This document shows, in pieces, positions 30,276 through 38,563 of a stretch of 64,000 nt of DNA. The stretch's first letter is position 1, and the number at the start of each line of letters is the position of its first letter. The translations under genes and the position numbers were made by a program. This DNA comes from Acidobacteriota bacterium (GTDB taxonomy: Bacteria > Acidobacteriota > Blastocatellia > Pyrinomonadales > Pyrinomonadaceae), in the NCBI GenBank assembly GCA_003385635.1, contig QQUY01000001.1, positions 1,279,001-1,343,000 on the forward strand, read 5' to 3'. The notes under the pieces were generated by a model. The model was not told the DNA's origin. It did no database searches and was given only the letters and a program-made list of their open reading frames with translations.

Positions 30276-31721
30276 ATGACAGAACAAACGAATGGCAGGC
30301 TTGATCTCGTACGCGGACTGGGACTGTTGGCGGCTGTTTCGATCATCGTCGGAAACGTGATTGGAACCGGTGTGTTCCTGAAAGCACGAGTGATGACATG
30401 CAACGTGGGAACGCCTGGCTGGGTGCTGGCGGCATGGATAGGCGCGGGATTGTTGTCTCTCGCGGGTGCCCTGACATACGCAGAGATCGCGGCTGCGAAG
30501 CCGAAGGCGGGGGGCGAGTATGTCTATCTGAAGGACTCTTACGGAAAGGTTACCAGCTTTCTCTTCGGATGGATGCAGATGTTTATCGCAAAGACCGGTT
30601 CGCAGGCCGCGGTGTCTGTAGCTTTTGCGATCTTCCTGAACGATTTTATGGGCGGCACCCTCCGGCAGGTCCTATATGCGGGTAGCATTTTCGGTTACGC
30701 ATACGAGCTGACCTCGCTACAGGTCGTGGCCGTTATGGTCATCGTGATCTTCACGACAATTAACTGTGCATCTGTTTCGATAGGCGGACAGATCGCGACC
30801 TATTTCACTGTCATCAAGATCGCCCTGGTTCTGCTGGTCGGCGTTGGTGCATTCCTTCTTGCCGACGGGTCGTTTGCAAACTTCGCGGCGTCGGGTGCGG
30901 GAGGTGCGTGCGAAGAAGTTGCTAATTCGGTGAAGTACGGGGCGGCTGGGTTTACGTTCCTCGGGGGATTCAGTGCAGCGATGCTTGGCGCACTCTGGGG
31001 ATATGACGGCTGGAACAACATCGCGATGATGGCTGGCGAGGTAAAGAAGCCTCAGAGAAACATTCCTCTGGCGCTTATCGGCGGTACGCTCACGATCATG
31101 ATCCTCTATGTCTTTATTCATATCGCGTACTTTTATGTATTGACACCGGAGGCGATCGCGTCCGTGTCTGTGGATTCTTCGGTCGCCCAGGAAGTCGCGG
31201 TCAGGTTCCTTGGAGCCGCCGCACTGAGTCTTATGACGGCAGGGCTTATGGCTTCTTCGCTCGGAACCTTGCACACCTCGATCCTGAGCGGGGCCCGCGT
31301 TCCGTACGCGATGGCGCGGGATGGACTGATGTTCAGGGGCCTGGGTCGATTGTCTGAGGCGACTCGCGTACCGGTCGGAGCGCTGATCCTGCAGGGCATT
31401 TGGGCCTGTATGCTCGCCATTTCCGGCTCGTTCGATACGCTAACGAATTACGTCATATTTGGATCCTGGATCTTCTACACGCTTGTCGGGGCCTCAATAT
31501 TCATCTACCGAAGAAATTATCCGGATATGGAAAGGCCGTACAAGGCGTTCGGATACCCGGTGGTTCCGGTGTTGTTCATCCTGACTGCAAGCGCTCTTTT
31601 GATAAACACCGTCCTGACTGACACCTGGAATTCATTGATCGGAATTTTGCTGATCCTGCTCGGATTGCCAGTATACTTTTACCTGACACGGATCTACGAC
31701 GGAAAGCCCGAAGAGGACTGA
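30276..31721 (+). CDS. APC-family amino acid permease
   Basis: 481 residues with about twelve hydrophobic segments. The N-terminal SIIVGNVIGTGVFLKA (segment 1, with the unwound GTG core) and the EIAAAKPKAGGEYVYLKDSYG loop are typical of the L-amino-acid/LAT-like branch of the APC superfamily. It works in the inner membrane; substrate cannot be fixed from sequence. It is divergent from pabB across a 90-bp gap and overlaps the next gene by one base (TGATG), so it is cotranscribed with the PilZ protein. Confidence 0.93.
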   Translation: MTEQTNGRLDLVRGLGLLAAVSIIVGNVIGTGVFLKARVMTCNVGTPGWVLAAWIGAGLLSLAGALTYAEIAAAKPKAGGEYVYLKDSYGKVTSFLFGWMQMFIAKTGSQAAVSVAFAIFLNDFMGGTLRQVLYAGSIFGYAYELTSLQVVAVMVIVIFTTINCASVSIGGQIATYFTVIKIALVLLVGVGAFLLADGSFANFAASGAGGACEEVANSVKYGAAGFTFLGGFSAAMLGALWGYDGWNNIAMMAGEVKKPQRNIPLALIGGTLTIMILYVFIHIAYFYVLTPEAIASVSVDSSVAQEVAVRFLGAAALSLMTAGLMASSLGTLHTSILSGARVPYAMARDGLMFRGLGRLSEATRVPVGALILQGIWACMLAISGSFDTLTNYVIFGSWIFYTLVGASIFIYRRNYPDMERPYKAFGYPVVPVLFILTASALLINTVLTDTWNSLIGILLILLGLPVYFYLTRIYDGKPEED

Positions 31722-32050
31722 TGACAAAAGACAGGAGAAAAGGGACCGAAAGACGCTCGGTAAAACGACACGATGTCACGATCGACATTGAATGGGAGGG
31801 TGTCGGCCGGCGTGAAGAAGGCGTCCTGGGAGATATAAGTGAAAAGGGCTGTTTTGTGCTCGGGTCAGGGAATGTCGCGAACGGCGAGGTCGTGAACATA
31901 TTCGTTCCGATCTCGGACGGAATGAAGATCCAGTTCACGGGCGAAGTCGTAAACCACGTCGTTGAGATCGGATTCGGTATGAGGTTCACAGGTCTTAACT
32001 CGGCACAGAAAGAATTGCTTCACAGGATTCTTGAGGAAGCTCAGAAGTGA
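31721..32050 (+). CDS. PilZ-domain protein
   Basis: 109 residues. PilZ domains bind cyclic di-GMP. Seen: the basic N-terminal motif GTERRSVKRHDV, followed by the GDISEKGCFV motif (the D/NxSxxG element) near 37-46, and an FTGEVVNHVVEIGFGMRF beta strand pair. A single-domain adaptor, cytoplasmic. One-base overlap with the permease suggests that both respond to the same signal, but this is inferred. A heptamer array starts exactly at its stop codon. Confidence 0.88.
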   Translation: MTKDRRKGTERRSVKRHDVTIDIEWEGVGRREEGVLGDISEKGCFVLGSGNVANGEVVNIFVPISDGMKIQFTGEVVNHVVEIGFGMRFTGLNSAQKELLHRILEEAQK

Positions 32051-32140
32051 GCGGTGAGCAGTGAGATGTAGACGGTGAGCGGTGAGCGGTAAGCAGTGAG
32101 TGGTGAGCAGTGTGCGGTGAGCAGTGAGCGGTAAGCAGTG
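32047..32140. repeat. Heptamer array GTGAGCR starting at the PilZ stop codon
   Basis: About 13 units of 7 bp, mainly GTGAGCG and GTGAGCA with variants such as GTAAGCA and GTAGACG. The PilZ stop TGA is inside the first unit. The same unit recurs at 38262-38300 and, inverted, at 55816-55857. Confidence 0.93.
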
Positions 32141-32209
32141 ATTTTTCGATTGTTTAGCTCAACTGTTTACGGGTGGGACAGCAGAAACAGAAGATCGGGA
32201 ATCGTATCG

Positions 32210-32239
32210 CCCGCCCGTTTAGAGGCGGGTTTTTCTTTT
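32210..32239 (+). terminator. Rho-independent terminator after the permease-PilZ unit
   Basis: CCCGCC (32210-32215) pairs with GGCGGG (32224-32229), followed by TTTTTCTTTT. It lies 160 bp after the PilZ stop with the heptamer array in between, so the array is transcribed into the 3' untranslated region. Confidence 0.85.
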
Positions 32240-32361
32240 AGAGCCACGCTTTTCACGGCTTGGGCCGGGTAAGCGCTGCTGTAAATGGTGGGTCGCTTCG
32301 CGGTCTCAAATCTCACATCGACCTTCGGTCGAATCTCAAATTTCAGAGCGCTTCCCGATCG

Positions 32362-32394
32362 CAAATTCCAGATTCCGAATTTCAGATTTCAAAC
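32362..32394. repeat. Short heptamer array CARATTY
   Basis: Four to five 7-bp units (CAAATTC, CAGATTC, CGAATTT, CAGATTT). Just before it are two TCTCAAAT copies and small hairpins with TTCG loops such as GACC-TTC-GGTC near 32320. Part of the gene-free stretch 32051-32484. Confidence 0.8.
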
Positions 32395-32409
32395 GCACCT
32401 TCCGCTAGG

Positions 32410-32479
32410 TTCCTGGAACCTGGAACTTGGAACCTGAAACTTGAAACTTGAAACCTGGAACCTGAAACCTGGAACTCGG
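32410..32479. repeat. Heptamer array AACYTGR next to the murE stop
   Basis: Ten 7-bp units such as AACCTGG, AACTTGA and AACCTGA, ending six bases before the murE stop codon (minus strand). Related units occur at 38399-38424, 38523-38563 and 55870-55897. Confidence 0.93.
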
Positions 32480-32484
32480 AATCA

Positions 32485-33975
32485 TCAGTCCTCCAATGCT
32501 TCAAGCGCTTCCGCCGCGATCTCGCGATCGTCGAAATGAAACTTGTCATTTCCGATTATCTGATAGGTTTCGTGGCCCTTTCCGGCGATGATCACAACGT
32601 CCTCGGGTTTGGCTTTTGACACTGCGAGATGGATCGCTTCGAGGCGGTCGGTGCAGGCTATGTAGTTTCCGCCCGCTTCCTGCACGCCCTTCTCTATCTC
32701 CCGTATGATCTTCACCGGGTCCTCCGTTCGGGGATTGTCCGACGTGACGATGACGAGATCGCTGAGATCTCCCGCGATCTTGCCCATCGGGGCCCGTTTG
32801 CTCTTGTCGCGGTCTCCTCCGCAGCCCATGACCGTAATGATCCGGCCTTTGGCAAGCTCCTTCGCCGTCCTTAGGGTGTTGAGCAAGGCGTCGTCGGTAT
32901 GCGCATAGTCGACGATCACAGCAAAACCCGCATCCGAAGGTACGCTTTCAAACCGTCCGGGAGCACCGACGCACCGGGACAATCCGCTTACTACCGAATC
33001 GAGGTCGTGACCCAATTCAAGTGCGACTGCTGCAGCCGACAGCATATTGTAAACGTGTGGCCTGCCGATCAGCGGGGAAGTGATCGGCACATTGCCGGCG
33101 GGAGTTCGGAGTTCAAATCTCGTACCTTCCAGCAGGGAGACTTCGATCTTCTCGGCAGTCAGGTCGGCCTCGGTCTTTTGCGAGAAAGTAACTACTTTCT
33201 GACCCTTGGCCGACAGTTCAGAAACAAGACCTCTACCCCATTCGTCATCAACATTGACTATGGAACATTCCGGCGGCTTTCCGAGGCGACCGTCGAACAA
33301 CTTCTTCTTCGCATCGAAATAATTTTCCATCGTCAGGTGATAGTCGAGGTGGTCTCGCGTCAGGTTTGTGAACACCGCCGCCCGAAAATCCAATCCGTCA
33401 CACCGGTGAAGATCAATTGCCTGAGACGAGGCTTCCATCACTCCCGCTTCGCAACCTCGGTCCAAAGCGTCTCGAAGAAATCTCTGAGTATCCGATGCTT
33501 CAGGCGTGGTCCTTACGGCAGGCTCAGACTCTGCTCCGATTCGGTACTCCACCGTTGTGAGCATGGCCGCTTTCTTGCCGGCAGCCTCAAGCAGTGCGAA
33601 TGCCAGGTAGGTCGTAGTGGTCTTGCCGTTCGTTCCGGTTATCCCTACAAGCTCGATCTCCGATGAAGGATCTCCGTGGACCGCTTTTGCCGCTTGGGCA
33701 AGGGCGGTCCTGGCATCCGGGACCTTAAGCCACGAGCCCTCAAATCCTTCCGGCTTGTCCAGCTCGGAGATCACACCCGCGGCTCCGCGGCGCACTACAT
33801 CATCAACAAACCGATGCCCGTCAACAGTTTCACCTTGAATCGCAACGAATAGCGACCCTCGGCGGGCCTGTCTTGAATCGTGCGTAACGTCGTTGACCTC
33901 AGCGCTTTCCGTGCCGTACAGTTCTGCGCCCAACTTCTCGGCAAGCGTTTTCGTATCGATCAAATGACCGCTCAA
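32485..33975 (-). CDS. murE: UDP-MurNAc-Ala-Glu:meso-diaminopimelate ligase
   Basis: 496 residues starting at TTG (33975) with an AGAGG ribosome site 6-7 nt upstream. Adds the third residue to the peptidoglycan stem peptide in the cytoplasm. The ATP site GITGTNGKTTTTYLAF is near 110-125, and the DNPR motif (VTSDNPRTEDP near 407) marks enzymes that add meso-diaminopimelate. Normal length. It stands alone, not within a dcw cluster. Its 3' end runs straight into the AACYTGR array. Confidence 0.97.
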   Translation of the reverse strand: MSGHLIDTKTLAEKLGAELYGTESAEVNDVTHDSRQARRGSLFVAIQGETVDGHRFVDDVVRRGAAGVISELDKPEGFEGSWLKVPDARTALAQAAKAVHGDPSSEIELVGITGTNGKTTTTYLAFALLEAAGKKAAMLTTVEYRIGAESEPAVRTTPEASDTQRFLRDALDRGCEAGVMEASSQAIDLHRCDGLDFRAAVFTNLTRDHLDYHLTMENYFDAKKKLFDGRLGKPPECSIVNVDDEWGRGLVSELSAKGQKVVTFSQKTEADLTAEKIEVSLLEGTRFELRTPAGNVPITSPLIGRPHVYNMLSAAAVALELGHDLDSVVSGLSRCVGAPGRFESVPSDAGFAVIVDYAHTDDALLNTLRTAKELAKGRIITVMGCGGDRDKSKRAPMGKIAGDLSDLVIVTSDNPRTEDPVKIIREIEKGVQEAGGNYIACTDRLEAIHLAVSKAKPEDVVIIAGKGHETYQIIGNDKFHFDDREIAAEALEALED

Positions 33976-34062
33976 CTTCTACCTCTCGAAATGCGTATAA
34001 CGAATTGAAAAACTTGATTTTAACGAGGGAAATCTTACTATTAAGGCAAAGGGAATGACAAA

Positions 34063-34341
34063 ATGAAAATCCTGAAACTGCTCATCTTTCTGATAGCTCT
34101 TGGCTTGGGAGCATATCTCCTTTTCTGGCTGTTCGGTTTGCTGGCAACAGTGCTTTGGTACGGCTTCTGGCTGGCGATCGTAGCGCTCGGCGGCTACGTC
34201 GGTTACAAGCTGTTTCTTGGCGGAGCCTCAGAGGACACGCCGCAGCTTGAGGAGAAGCGGCCAATTGCGATCAGTGAGCTCGAGAACACTGACCGCGCAC
34301 TTGAAGAGTACAGAAGAAAGTATCTTCCCAAAGACAGCTGA
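34063..34341 (+). CDS. Small two-pass membrane protein
   Basis: 92 residues with two hydrophobic segments (about 4-24 and 28-50) and a charged cytoplasmic tail rich in Glu and Arg (about 55-92, ending in a YRRKYLP stretch). No known family. AAAGGGAATGACAAA precedes the ATG and gives a reasonable ribosome site. It is divergent from murE and upstream of tRNA-Leu. Confidence 0.7.
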   Translation: MKILKLLIFLIALGLGAYLLFWLFGLLATVLWYGFWLAIVALGGYVGYKLFLGGASEDTPQLEEKRPIAISELENTDRALEEYRRKYLPKDS

Positions 34342-34541
34342 TCACAACATCAGCGAATCATTCGAACCTCAAAGCTGCCTTTTCTGCAAGCCACGCCAGG
34401 TGTCTGACAGCCGCATTCCGACTCTGCGATAGGCTGCTTAGTGTGGAAAAGCCGTGCTAGACAATCCCCCTTCGTTCCGTTAAATTCAAATGGCGTATCA
34501 GATGTTTGCAGATCCGCTTTGCGGACCGATTTTGAAAGCCT
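34342..34541. other. Gap upstream of tRNA-Leu
   Basis: 200 bp between the small membrane protein and the tRNA. A hairpin GGTCCGC/GCGGATC-type at 34511-34527 is visible. No gene or clear promoter is found; the tRNA promoter is presumably here. Confidence 0.5.
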
Positions 34542-34626
34542 GCCGAGGTGGTGTAATTGGTAGCCACGCTAGTCTTAGGAACTAGTGCCGTAAGGCGTGC
34601 GAGTTCGAGTCTCGCCCTCGGCACCA
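34542..34626 (+). tRNA. tRNA-Leu (anticodon TAG)
   Basis: 85 bases. The acceptor GCCGAGG (34542-34548) pairs with CCTCGGC (34616-34622), followed by discriminator A and an encoded CCA. The anticodon loop CTTAGGA (34574-34580) gives TAG at 34576-34578, flanked by the CTAGT/ACTAG stem. The long variable arm (GTGCCGTAAGGCGT region) marks a class II leucine tRNA, and the T loop has GTTCGAGTC. It reads CUN codons. It lies 120 bp before tig. Confidence 0.97.
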
Positions 34627-34698
34627 TACAATCTTCGCATTGTTGCAAGCCGGTGATGTAGCCGGCGGCAAGAGATGCTTGCGGTAGGGCAGACCGGC

Positions 34699-34727
34699 GC
34701 CGGACATTGATCCTTCGCCGGCTTTGT
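34699..34727 (+). terminator. Possible terminator after tRNA-Leu
   Basis: GCCGG (34699-34703) can pair with CCGGC (34718-34722), followed by TTTGTT. The stem is short, and alternative GCCGG/CCGGC pairings exist upstream (34654-34670), so the exact structure is unsure. Confidence 0.35.
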
Positions 34728-34746
34728 TCCCTTTCCCGCCTATTTT

Positions 34747-36195
34747 ATGAATTCCGAATTAACAAACAGATCCGAAACGAATAAAGAGATCCGAATTGAG
34801 GTCCCGCCTGATGAGGTCCGCAAGGTTTACGATTCCGTTTCAAAGAAATATGCCGGCAAGGTTCAGGTTCCGGGATTCCGTAAGGGACTGGCGCCTTTGG
34901 ACGTTGTTAGAATGCGTTTCGCCGATGAGATCAAGTCAGAGGTGCTTCAGACGATCCTGCCTGACAAGGTCGCTGCTTCGATTCAAGAACACGGCCTTCA
35001 GCCGCTTGCTGAGCCTCACCTCCACCTTGAGAATGCAGAGAACCTGAAAGTGAACGGGTCACAGCCGATCGTAGTAAGCGCTCATGTGGAGGTGATGCCT
35101 GAGATCCCTACGCCGGAATATGAAGGGCTCGAAGCGACTAAGAGGATCCGGAAGATCGTCGATGACGAGGTAGACAGCGTGATTGAAGAACGGCTTCAGC
35201 AGCAATCTACGTTTATTCCTGCCGACGGCCGGAAGTCCAAAGACGGCGATATGGTGATCGTCGATCTGAAAGGCACTTTCGAGGATGATGAGGAAGCGGA
35301 TCCGATCGAGGTGAACGATCTGGAGGTCCAGCTTGGTGATGACCTGATCGAGAAGTCATTCACAGAGAACCTGGTCGGCGTAGAAGCGGACGAGGAGAAG
35401 GAGTTCAGGGTTGAGTACCCCGAGGATTTTTCATCTCCGGCACTCGCAGGAAGGTCGGTCAGGTACGAAGCCAAAGTGAAGTCGGTCGGTAATGTCGAGA
35501 CTCCTGAGCTAAACGACGAGTGGGTCGCGAGTCTCGATGAAGAAGTAAAATCTGTAAAGGAGCTCAAGGAACGTATACGCGAGCAAATGGAAACGCTCGC
35601 CGAAAGCGACGCTGATGCCCGGGTAAGGAATGATCTGATCTCGAGGCTCATCGAGAAGCATCAGTTTGAAGTGCCGAACGCACTTATTGAGTCACAGGCC
35701 AGAAATCTGCTCGACAATTTTGCACAGGACCTTGCTCAGAAAGGGGTTGATCTTAGTAAGGTCGACCAGGGATTCATTGAATCCACCTACGGACAGATGA
35801 GAGGCCAGGCCGAACGCGACGTTCGCGGCGCCATGCTGCTCGACAAAGTCGCCGAGATAGAAAATGTCGAGGTCTCGGAAGACGATGTCAACGCTGAGAT
35901 GGAGACGATGGCGGCTTATTACCAGGTGCCAATCGAACAGATCCAGGCTTCGGTGGCCCAGCAGGGAGGCCCCGGCGTCATCGAAAACAATCTGAGAACT
36001 CGAAAAGCAGTTGAGGCGATCGTCGAAAAAGCCAAGATCTCGAAAGGCGAATGGATCGATGAGAATAACCCGGTTGCCGGAACGGACGGGACTGCCGCAG
36101 AAGAATCGAAAGAGAAGACCGCTAGAAAGAAGGCCAAAGGAAAGAAGAAGACCTCGGCCAAAGAGAAGGACGAATCAACGTCCGAGGAAGAGTAA
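34747..36195 (+). CDS. tig: Trigger factor
   Basis: 482 residues. Ribosome-bound chaperone and prolyl isomerase for nascent chains. The ribosome-binding signature VPGFRKGLAP is near 41-50; the FKBP-type PPIase domain is about 145-240, and the helical C-terminal arms follow. The last 30 residues form an added Lys/Glu-rich tail (KKAKGKKKTSAKEK), longer than in most homologues. It starts the conserved tig-clpP-clpX order. Confidence 0.95.
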   Translation: MNSELTNRSETNKEIRIEVPPDEVRKVYDSVSKKYAGKVQVPGFRKGLAPLDVVRMRFADEIKSEVLQTILPDKVAASIQEHGLQPLAEPHLHLENAENLKVNGSQPIVVSAHVEVMPEIPTPEYEGLEATKRIRKIVDDEVDSVIEERLQQQSTFIPADGRKSKDGDMVIVDLKGTFEDDEEADPIEVNDLEVQLGDDLIEKSFTENLVGVEADEEKEFRVEYPEDFSSPALAGRSVRYEAKVKSVGNVETPELNDEWVASLDEEVKSVKELKERIREQMETLAESDADARVRNDLISRLIEKHQFEVPNALIESQARNLLDNFAQDLAQKGVDLSKVDQGFIESTYGQMRGQAERDVRGAMLLDKVAEIENVEVSEDDVNAEMETMAAYYQVPIEQIQASVAQQGGPGVIENNLRTRKAVEAIVEKAKISKGEWIDENNPVAGTDGTAAEESKEKTARKKAKGKKKTSAKEKDESTSEEE

Positions 36196-36218
36196 AACCG
36201 GACTCCGGGATTCCGGGG

Positions 36219-36247
36219 TTGGCAATTTGAGTGAATAGTTGTATTAT
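36219..36247 (+). promoter_or_regulatory. Promoter for clpP (TTGGCA-17-TATTAT)
   Basis: TTGGCA at 36219-36224 and TATTAT at 36242-36247 are 17 bp apart, a near-ideal sigma-70 type promoter, 115 bp before the clpP ATG. It would let clpPX be transcribed independently of tig. Confidence 0.65.
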
Positions 36248-36280
36248 CTTGGGCGGTGGCGAGAGCCATTGTCTCCAACA

Positions 36281-36302
36281 GTTTAACTTCACTCAGTTAA
36301 AC
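36281..36302 (+). promoter_or_regulatory. 8-bp inverted repeat in the clpP leader
   Basis: GTTTAACT pairs perfectly with AGTTAAAC across a 6-nt loop, about 35 bp downstream of the -10 box. It is not a CIRCE element. It may be an operator or 5' leader hairpin of the clpP transcript. Confidence 0.5.
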
Positions 36303-36361
36303 CAACTTCTCAAAAAATCCCGGATCCACAGTAAAATCAGAAAGGATAAGAGAGGAATACT

Positions 36362-36955
36362 ATGGCATTAGTTCCTATGGTGGTCGAACAGACTTCGCGC
36401 GGTGAGCGTGCGTTCGACATCTATTCAAGGCTCCTTAAGGACAGCATCATATTCATCGGAACACCGATAGATGACACGATCGCCAACCTGATCGTGGCCC
36501 AACTGCTGTTCTTGGAAGCCGAGGATCCGGAGAGGGACATCAATCTTTATATCAACTCGCCGGGCGGGTCTATAACCGCCGGCATGGCGATCTACGACAC
36601 GATGCAGTTCATTCGAAATGACTGCACGACGATCTGTGTTGGCCAGTGCGCGTCTATGGGCGCCCTCTTGCTTGCGGCGGGCGCGCAAGGAAAGCGCTTC
36701 GCACTTCCGCATTCAAGGATCCTGATCCATCAGCCTTCGGGCGGTGCGCAAGGTCAGGCGACCGATGTAAGGATCATGGCGGAGGAGATCCTGAGGATGA
36801 GGGAGCTAACTTCGCGGATTCTCTCCGAGCATACCGGCCAGTCATTCGAGCAGGTCGAACAGGATGTCGAGCGTGACAGGATAATGTCGCCGATCCAGGC
36901 AAAAGAGTACGGCTTAATAGATGAGGTTATCGAGCACCGCGAGAAGCCGAAGTAG
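36362..36955 (+). CDS. clpP: ATP-dependent Clp protease proteolytic subunit
   Basis: 197 residues. Serine peptidase that forms the double-heptamer chamber fed by ClpX. Catalytic triad Ser98 (GQCASMGA), His123 (ILIHQPSGG) and Asp172 (ERDRIMS). The INSPGGS and GLIDEV stretches are typical. The ribosome site AGAGAGGAA is close to the ATG at 36362. clpX follows after 63 bp. Confidence 0.98.
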   Translation: MALVPMVVEQTSRGERAFDIYSRLLKDSIIFIGTPIDDTIANLIVAQLLFLEAEDPERDINLYINSPGGSITAGMAIYDTMQFIRNDCTTICVGQCASMGALLLAAGAQGKRFALPHSRILIHQPSGGAQGQATDVRIMAEEILRMRELTSRILSEHTGQSFEQVEQDVERDRIMSPIQAKEYGLIDEVIEHREKPK

Positions 36956-37018
36956 TCTCGGCCTCCGATCTCAGTTTTCCGGCATCAAAGGCTGAACCGA
37001 ACTCGTCTCTAAGAACCT

Positions 37019-38257
37019 ATGTCGATACTTAGACCAGAAGAAGTGCTCAGATGCTCGTTCTGCGGGAAATCGCAGAATGAGGTAAAGAAACTGATTGCGG
37101 GTCCGAGCGTTTACATCTGCAACGAATGCATAGACATTTGTAACGAGATAATAAACGATGACGAACAGGCCGAAGCGGCTTCGACCCGAACTGCGATTCC
37201 GAAGCCGCAGGAGATCAACGAGTTTCTGGACGATTACGTGATAGGGCAGGACGATACCAAGAAACGTCTCGCGGTCGCGGTGTATCAGCATTACAAACGC
37301 CTGGAACTTGCAAAAAGGCGATCCGATGTCGAGATCCAGAAATCGAACATTCTCTTGATCGGGCCGACGGGTACGGGAAAGACCCTTTTGGCGCAGACTC
37401 TTGCGCGCTTCCTGAGCGTTCCATTCTGTATCGTCGACGCGACTACCCTTACTGAAGCCGGTTATGTAGGTGAGGACGTTGAAAACATAATTCTCAAGTT
37501 GCTTCAGTCGGCTGGGAATGATGTCGAGAAAGCGCAGGAAGGGATAATCTATATCGACGAGATCGACAAGATCTGCAGAAAAGATGACAGCCCTTCGATC
37601 ACTCGCGACGTCTCCGGCGAAGGTGTTCAACAGGCACTTCTAAAGATCCTCGAAGGAACCGTCGCGAACATCCCGCAAGGCGGGGGGCGAAAACACCCCC
37701 AGCAGGAATTTCTTCCGGTCGACACTACCAACATACTCTTTATATGCGGCGGCGCCTTCGTCGGCCTGGAGAAAGTGATTGAACGGCGATTGCGTAATAA
37801 GTCGCTCGGATTTAAGGCCGACGTCAAGAACGCCGCCGAAAGACGCGCTGAGGTCGCCAGCAAGCTTGAGCCGGACGATCTGGTCCATTTCGGGCTTATT
37901 CCAGAGTTTGTCGGCAGACTGCCCGTCACCGGAACCCTACACGAGCTGGACGAAGACGCGCTCGTTAAGATCCTTACAGAGCCTAAGAACGCACTTGTGA
38001 AGCAATACCAGCGCAAGTTCGAGTTCGACAACATCAAGCTGAAGTTTACTGACGGTGCGCTTAAGGCAATTGCTAAGCAGGCGTTTGAAAGAAAGGTGGG
38101 CGCACGCGGGCTGATGATGATCCTGGAGGAGCTTCTACTCGAACCGATGTTCGAGCTGCCTTCCCAGCAGAAGGTCAAGGAGCTCGTGATAACCAAAGAC
38201 GTCGTGGATCGAAAAACGCTCCCGTTCGGCACTGTGAAGAAGAAGGAAGCAGCTTGA
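37019..38257 (+). CDS. clpX: ATP-dependent Clp protease ATP-binding subunit ClpX
   Basis: 412 residues. AAA+ unfoldase that delivers substrates to ClpP. The N-terminal zinc-binding domain has Cys12, Cys15, Cys34 and Cys37; Walker A GPTGTGKT is near 116-123, [10 protein letters not shown] near 180, and the pore loop GYVGEDVE near 150-157. An IGF-like loop ([11 protein letters not shown]) is present for ClpP docking. Followed by a heptamer array and then a hairpin terminator. lon is far away in this genome (60.9 kb), unlike in E. coli. Confidence 0.98.
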   Translation: MSILRPEEVLRCSFCGKSQNEVKKLIAGPSVYICNECIDICNEIINDDEQAEAASTRTAIPKPQEINEFLDDYVIGQDDTKKRLAVAVYQHYKRLELAKRRSDVEIQKSNILLIGPTGTGKTLLAQTLARFLSVPFCIVDATTLTEAGYVGEDVENIILKLLQSAGNDVEKAQEGIIYIDEIDKICRKDDSPSITRDVSGEGVQQALLKILEGTVANIPQGGGRKHPQQEFLPVDTTNILFICGGAFVGLEKVIERRLRNKSLGFKADVKNAAERRAEVASKLEPDDLVHFGLIPEFVGRLPVTGTLHELDEDALVKILTEPKNALVKQYQRKFEFDNIKLKFTDGALKAIAKQAFERKVGARGLMMILEELLLEPMFELPSQQKVKELVITKDVVDRKTLPFGTVKKKEAA

Positions 38258-38261
38258 TCAA

Positions 38262-38300
38262 GTGAGTGAGCAGTGAGCAGTGAGCAGTGAGCAGTAGGCA
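38262..38300. repeat. Heptamer array GTGAGCA after clpX
   Basis: Five 7-bp units (four GTGAGCA, one GTAGGCA) plus a partial lead unit, beginning four bases after the clpX stop. Same unit as the array after the PilZ gene. Confidence 0.9.
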
Positions 38301-38307
38301 CGGAGTC

Positions 38308-38395
38308 GTTTGGCCCGCCCATTAATGGGAGGGAGCAGAGCATCGAGAAAACCTCAGCACATCTGTTTAGCCCGCCCATTGATGGGCGGGTTTTT
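38308..38395 (+). terminator. Two CCCGCCCATT-type hairpins; the second is a terminator
   Basis: Copies at 38314-38333 and 38371-38390 share a near-identical stretch beginning GTTTRGCCCGCCCATT. The second is a perfect inverted repeat followed by TTTTTGATTT and will terminate clpX transcripts. The first is imperfect (one G-A mismatch) and lacks a T-run; it seems a decayed or spare copy. Confidence 0.85.
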
Positions 38396-38398
38396 GAT

Positions 38399-38424
38399 TT
38401 CTTGGAACCTGGAACTTGGCCTGG
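38399..38424. repeat. Short AACYTGG heptamer array
   Basis: Three to four 7-bp units (TTCTTGG, AACCTGG, AACTTGG) directly after the terminator of clpX. Same family as 32410-32479. After it, 38468-38479 (CCCTAACGGTCG) is the exact reverse complement of 3966-3977, a second shared word between repeat zones. Confidence 0.8.
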
Positions 38425-38522
38425 TTGCGCTTCTTACCGTACGATTCGCGTCCCGCTCAGGCACGCGCCCTAACGGTCGCGTTTCTGCCAATGGCCGTAA
38501 CTGTAAAGATCTCGGAATCGGT

Positions 38523-38563
38523 AACTTGGAACTTTGAACTTTGAATTTTGAATTTTTAACTTT
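38523..38563. repeat. AACTTTG heptamer array abutting the ggt stop
   Basis: Five to six 7-bp units (AACTTGG, AACTTTG, AATTTTG, AATTTTT and AACTTTA) that run into the stop codon of ggt (38562-38564, minus strand). The gene-free stretch 38258-38561 is thus almost wholly repeats and hairpins. Confidence 0.9.

Noticed and set aside
34542-34626. tRNA-Leu as an integration site for a mobile element
   Set aside because: tig-clpP-clpX follow in their conserved order; no integrase or direct repeat of the tRNA 3' end is seen.
36281-36302. CIRCE element (HrcA operator) before clpP
   Set aside because: Sequence and spacing do not fit TTAGCACTC-N9-GAGTGCTAA.
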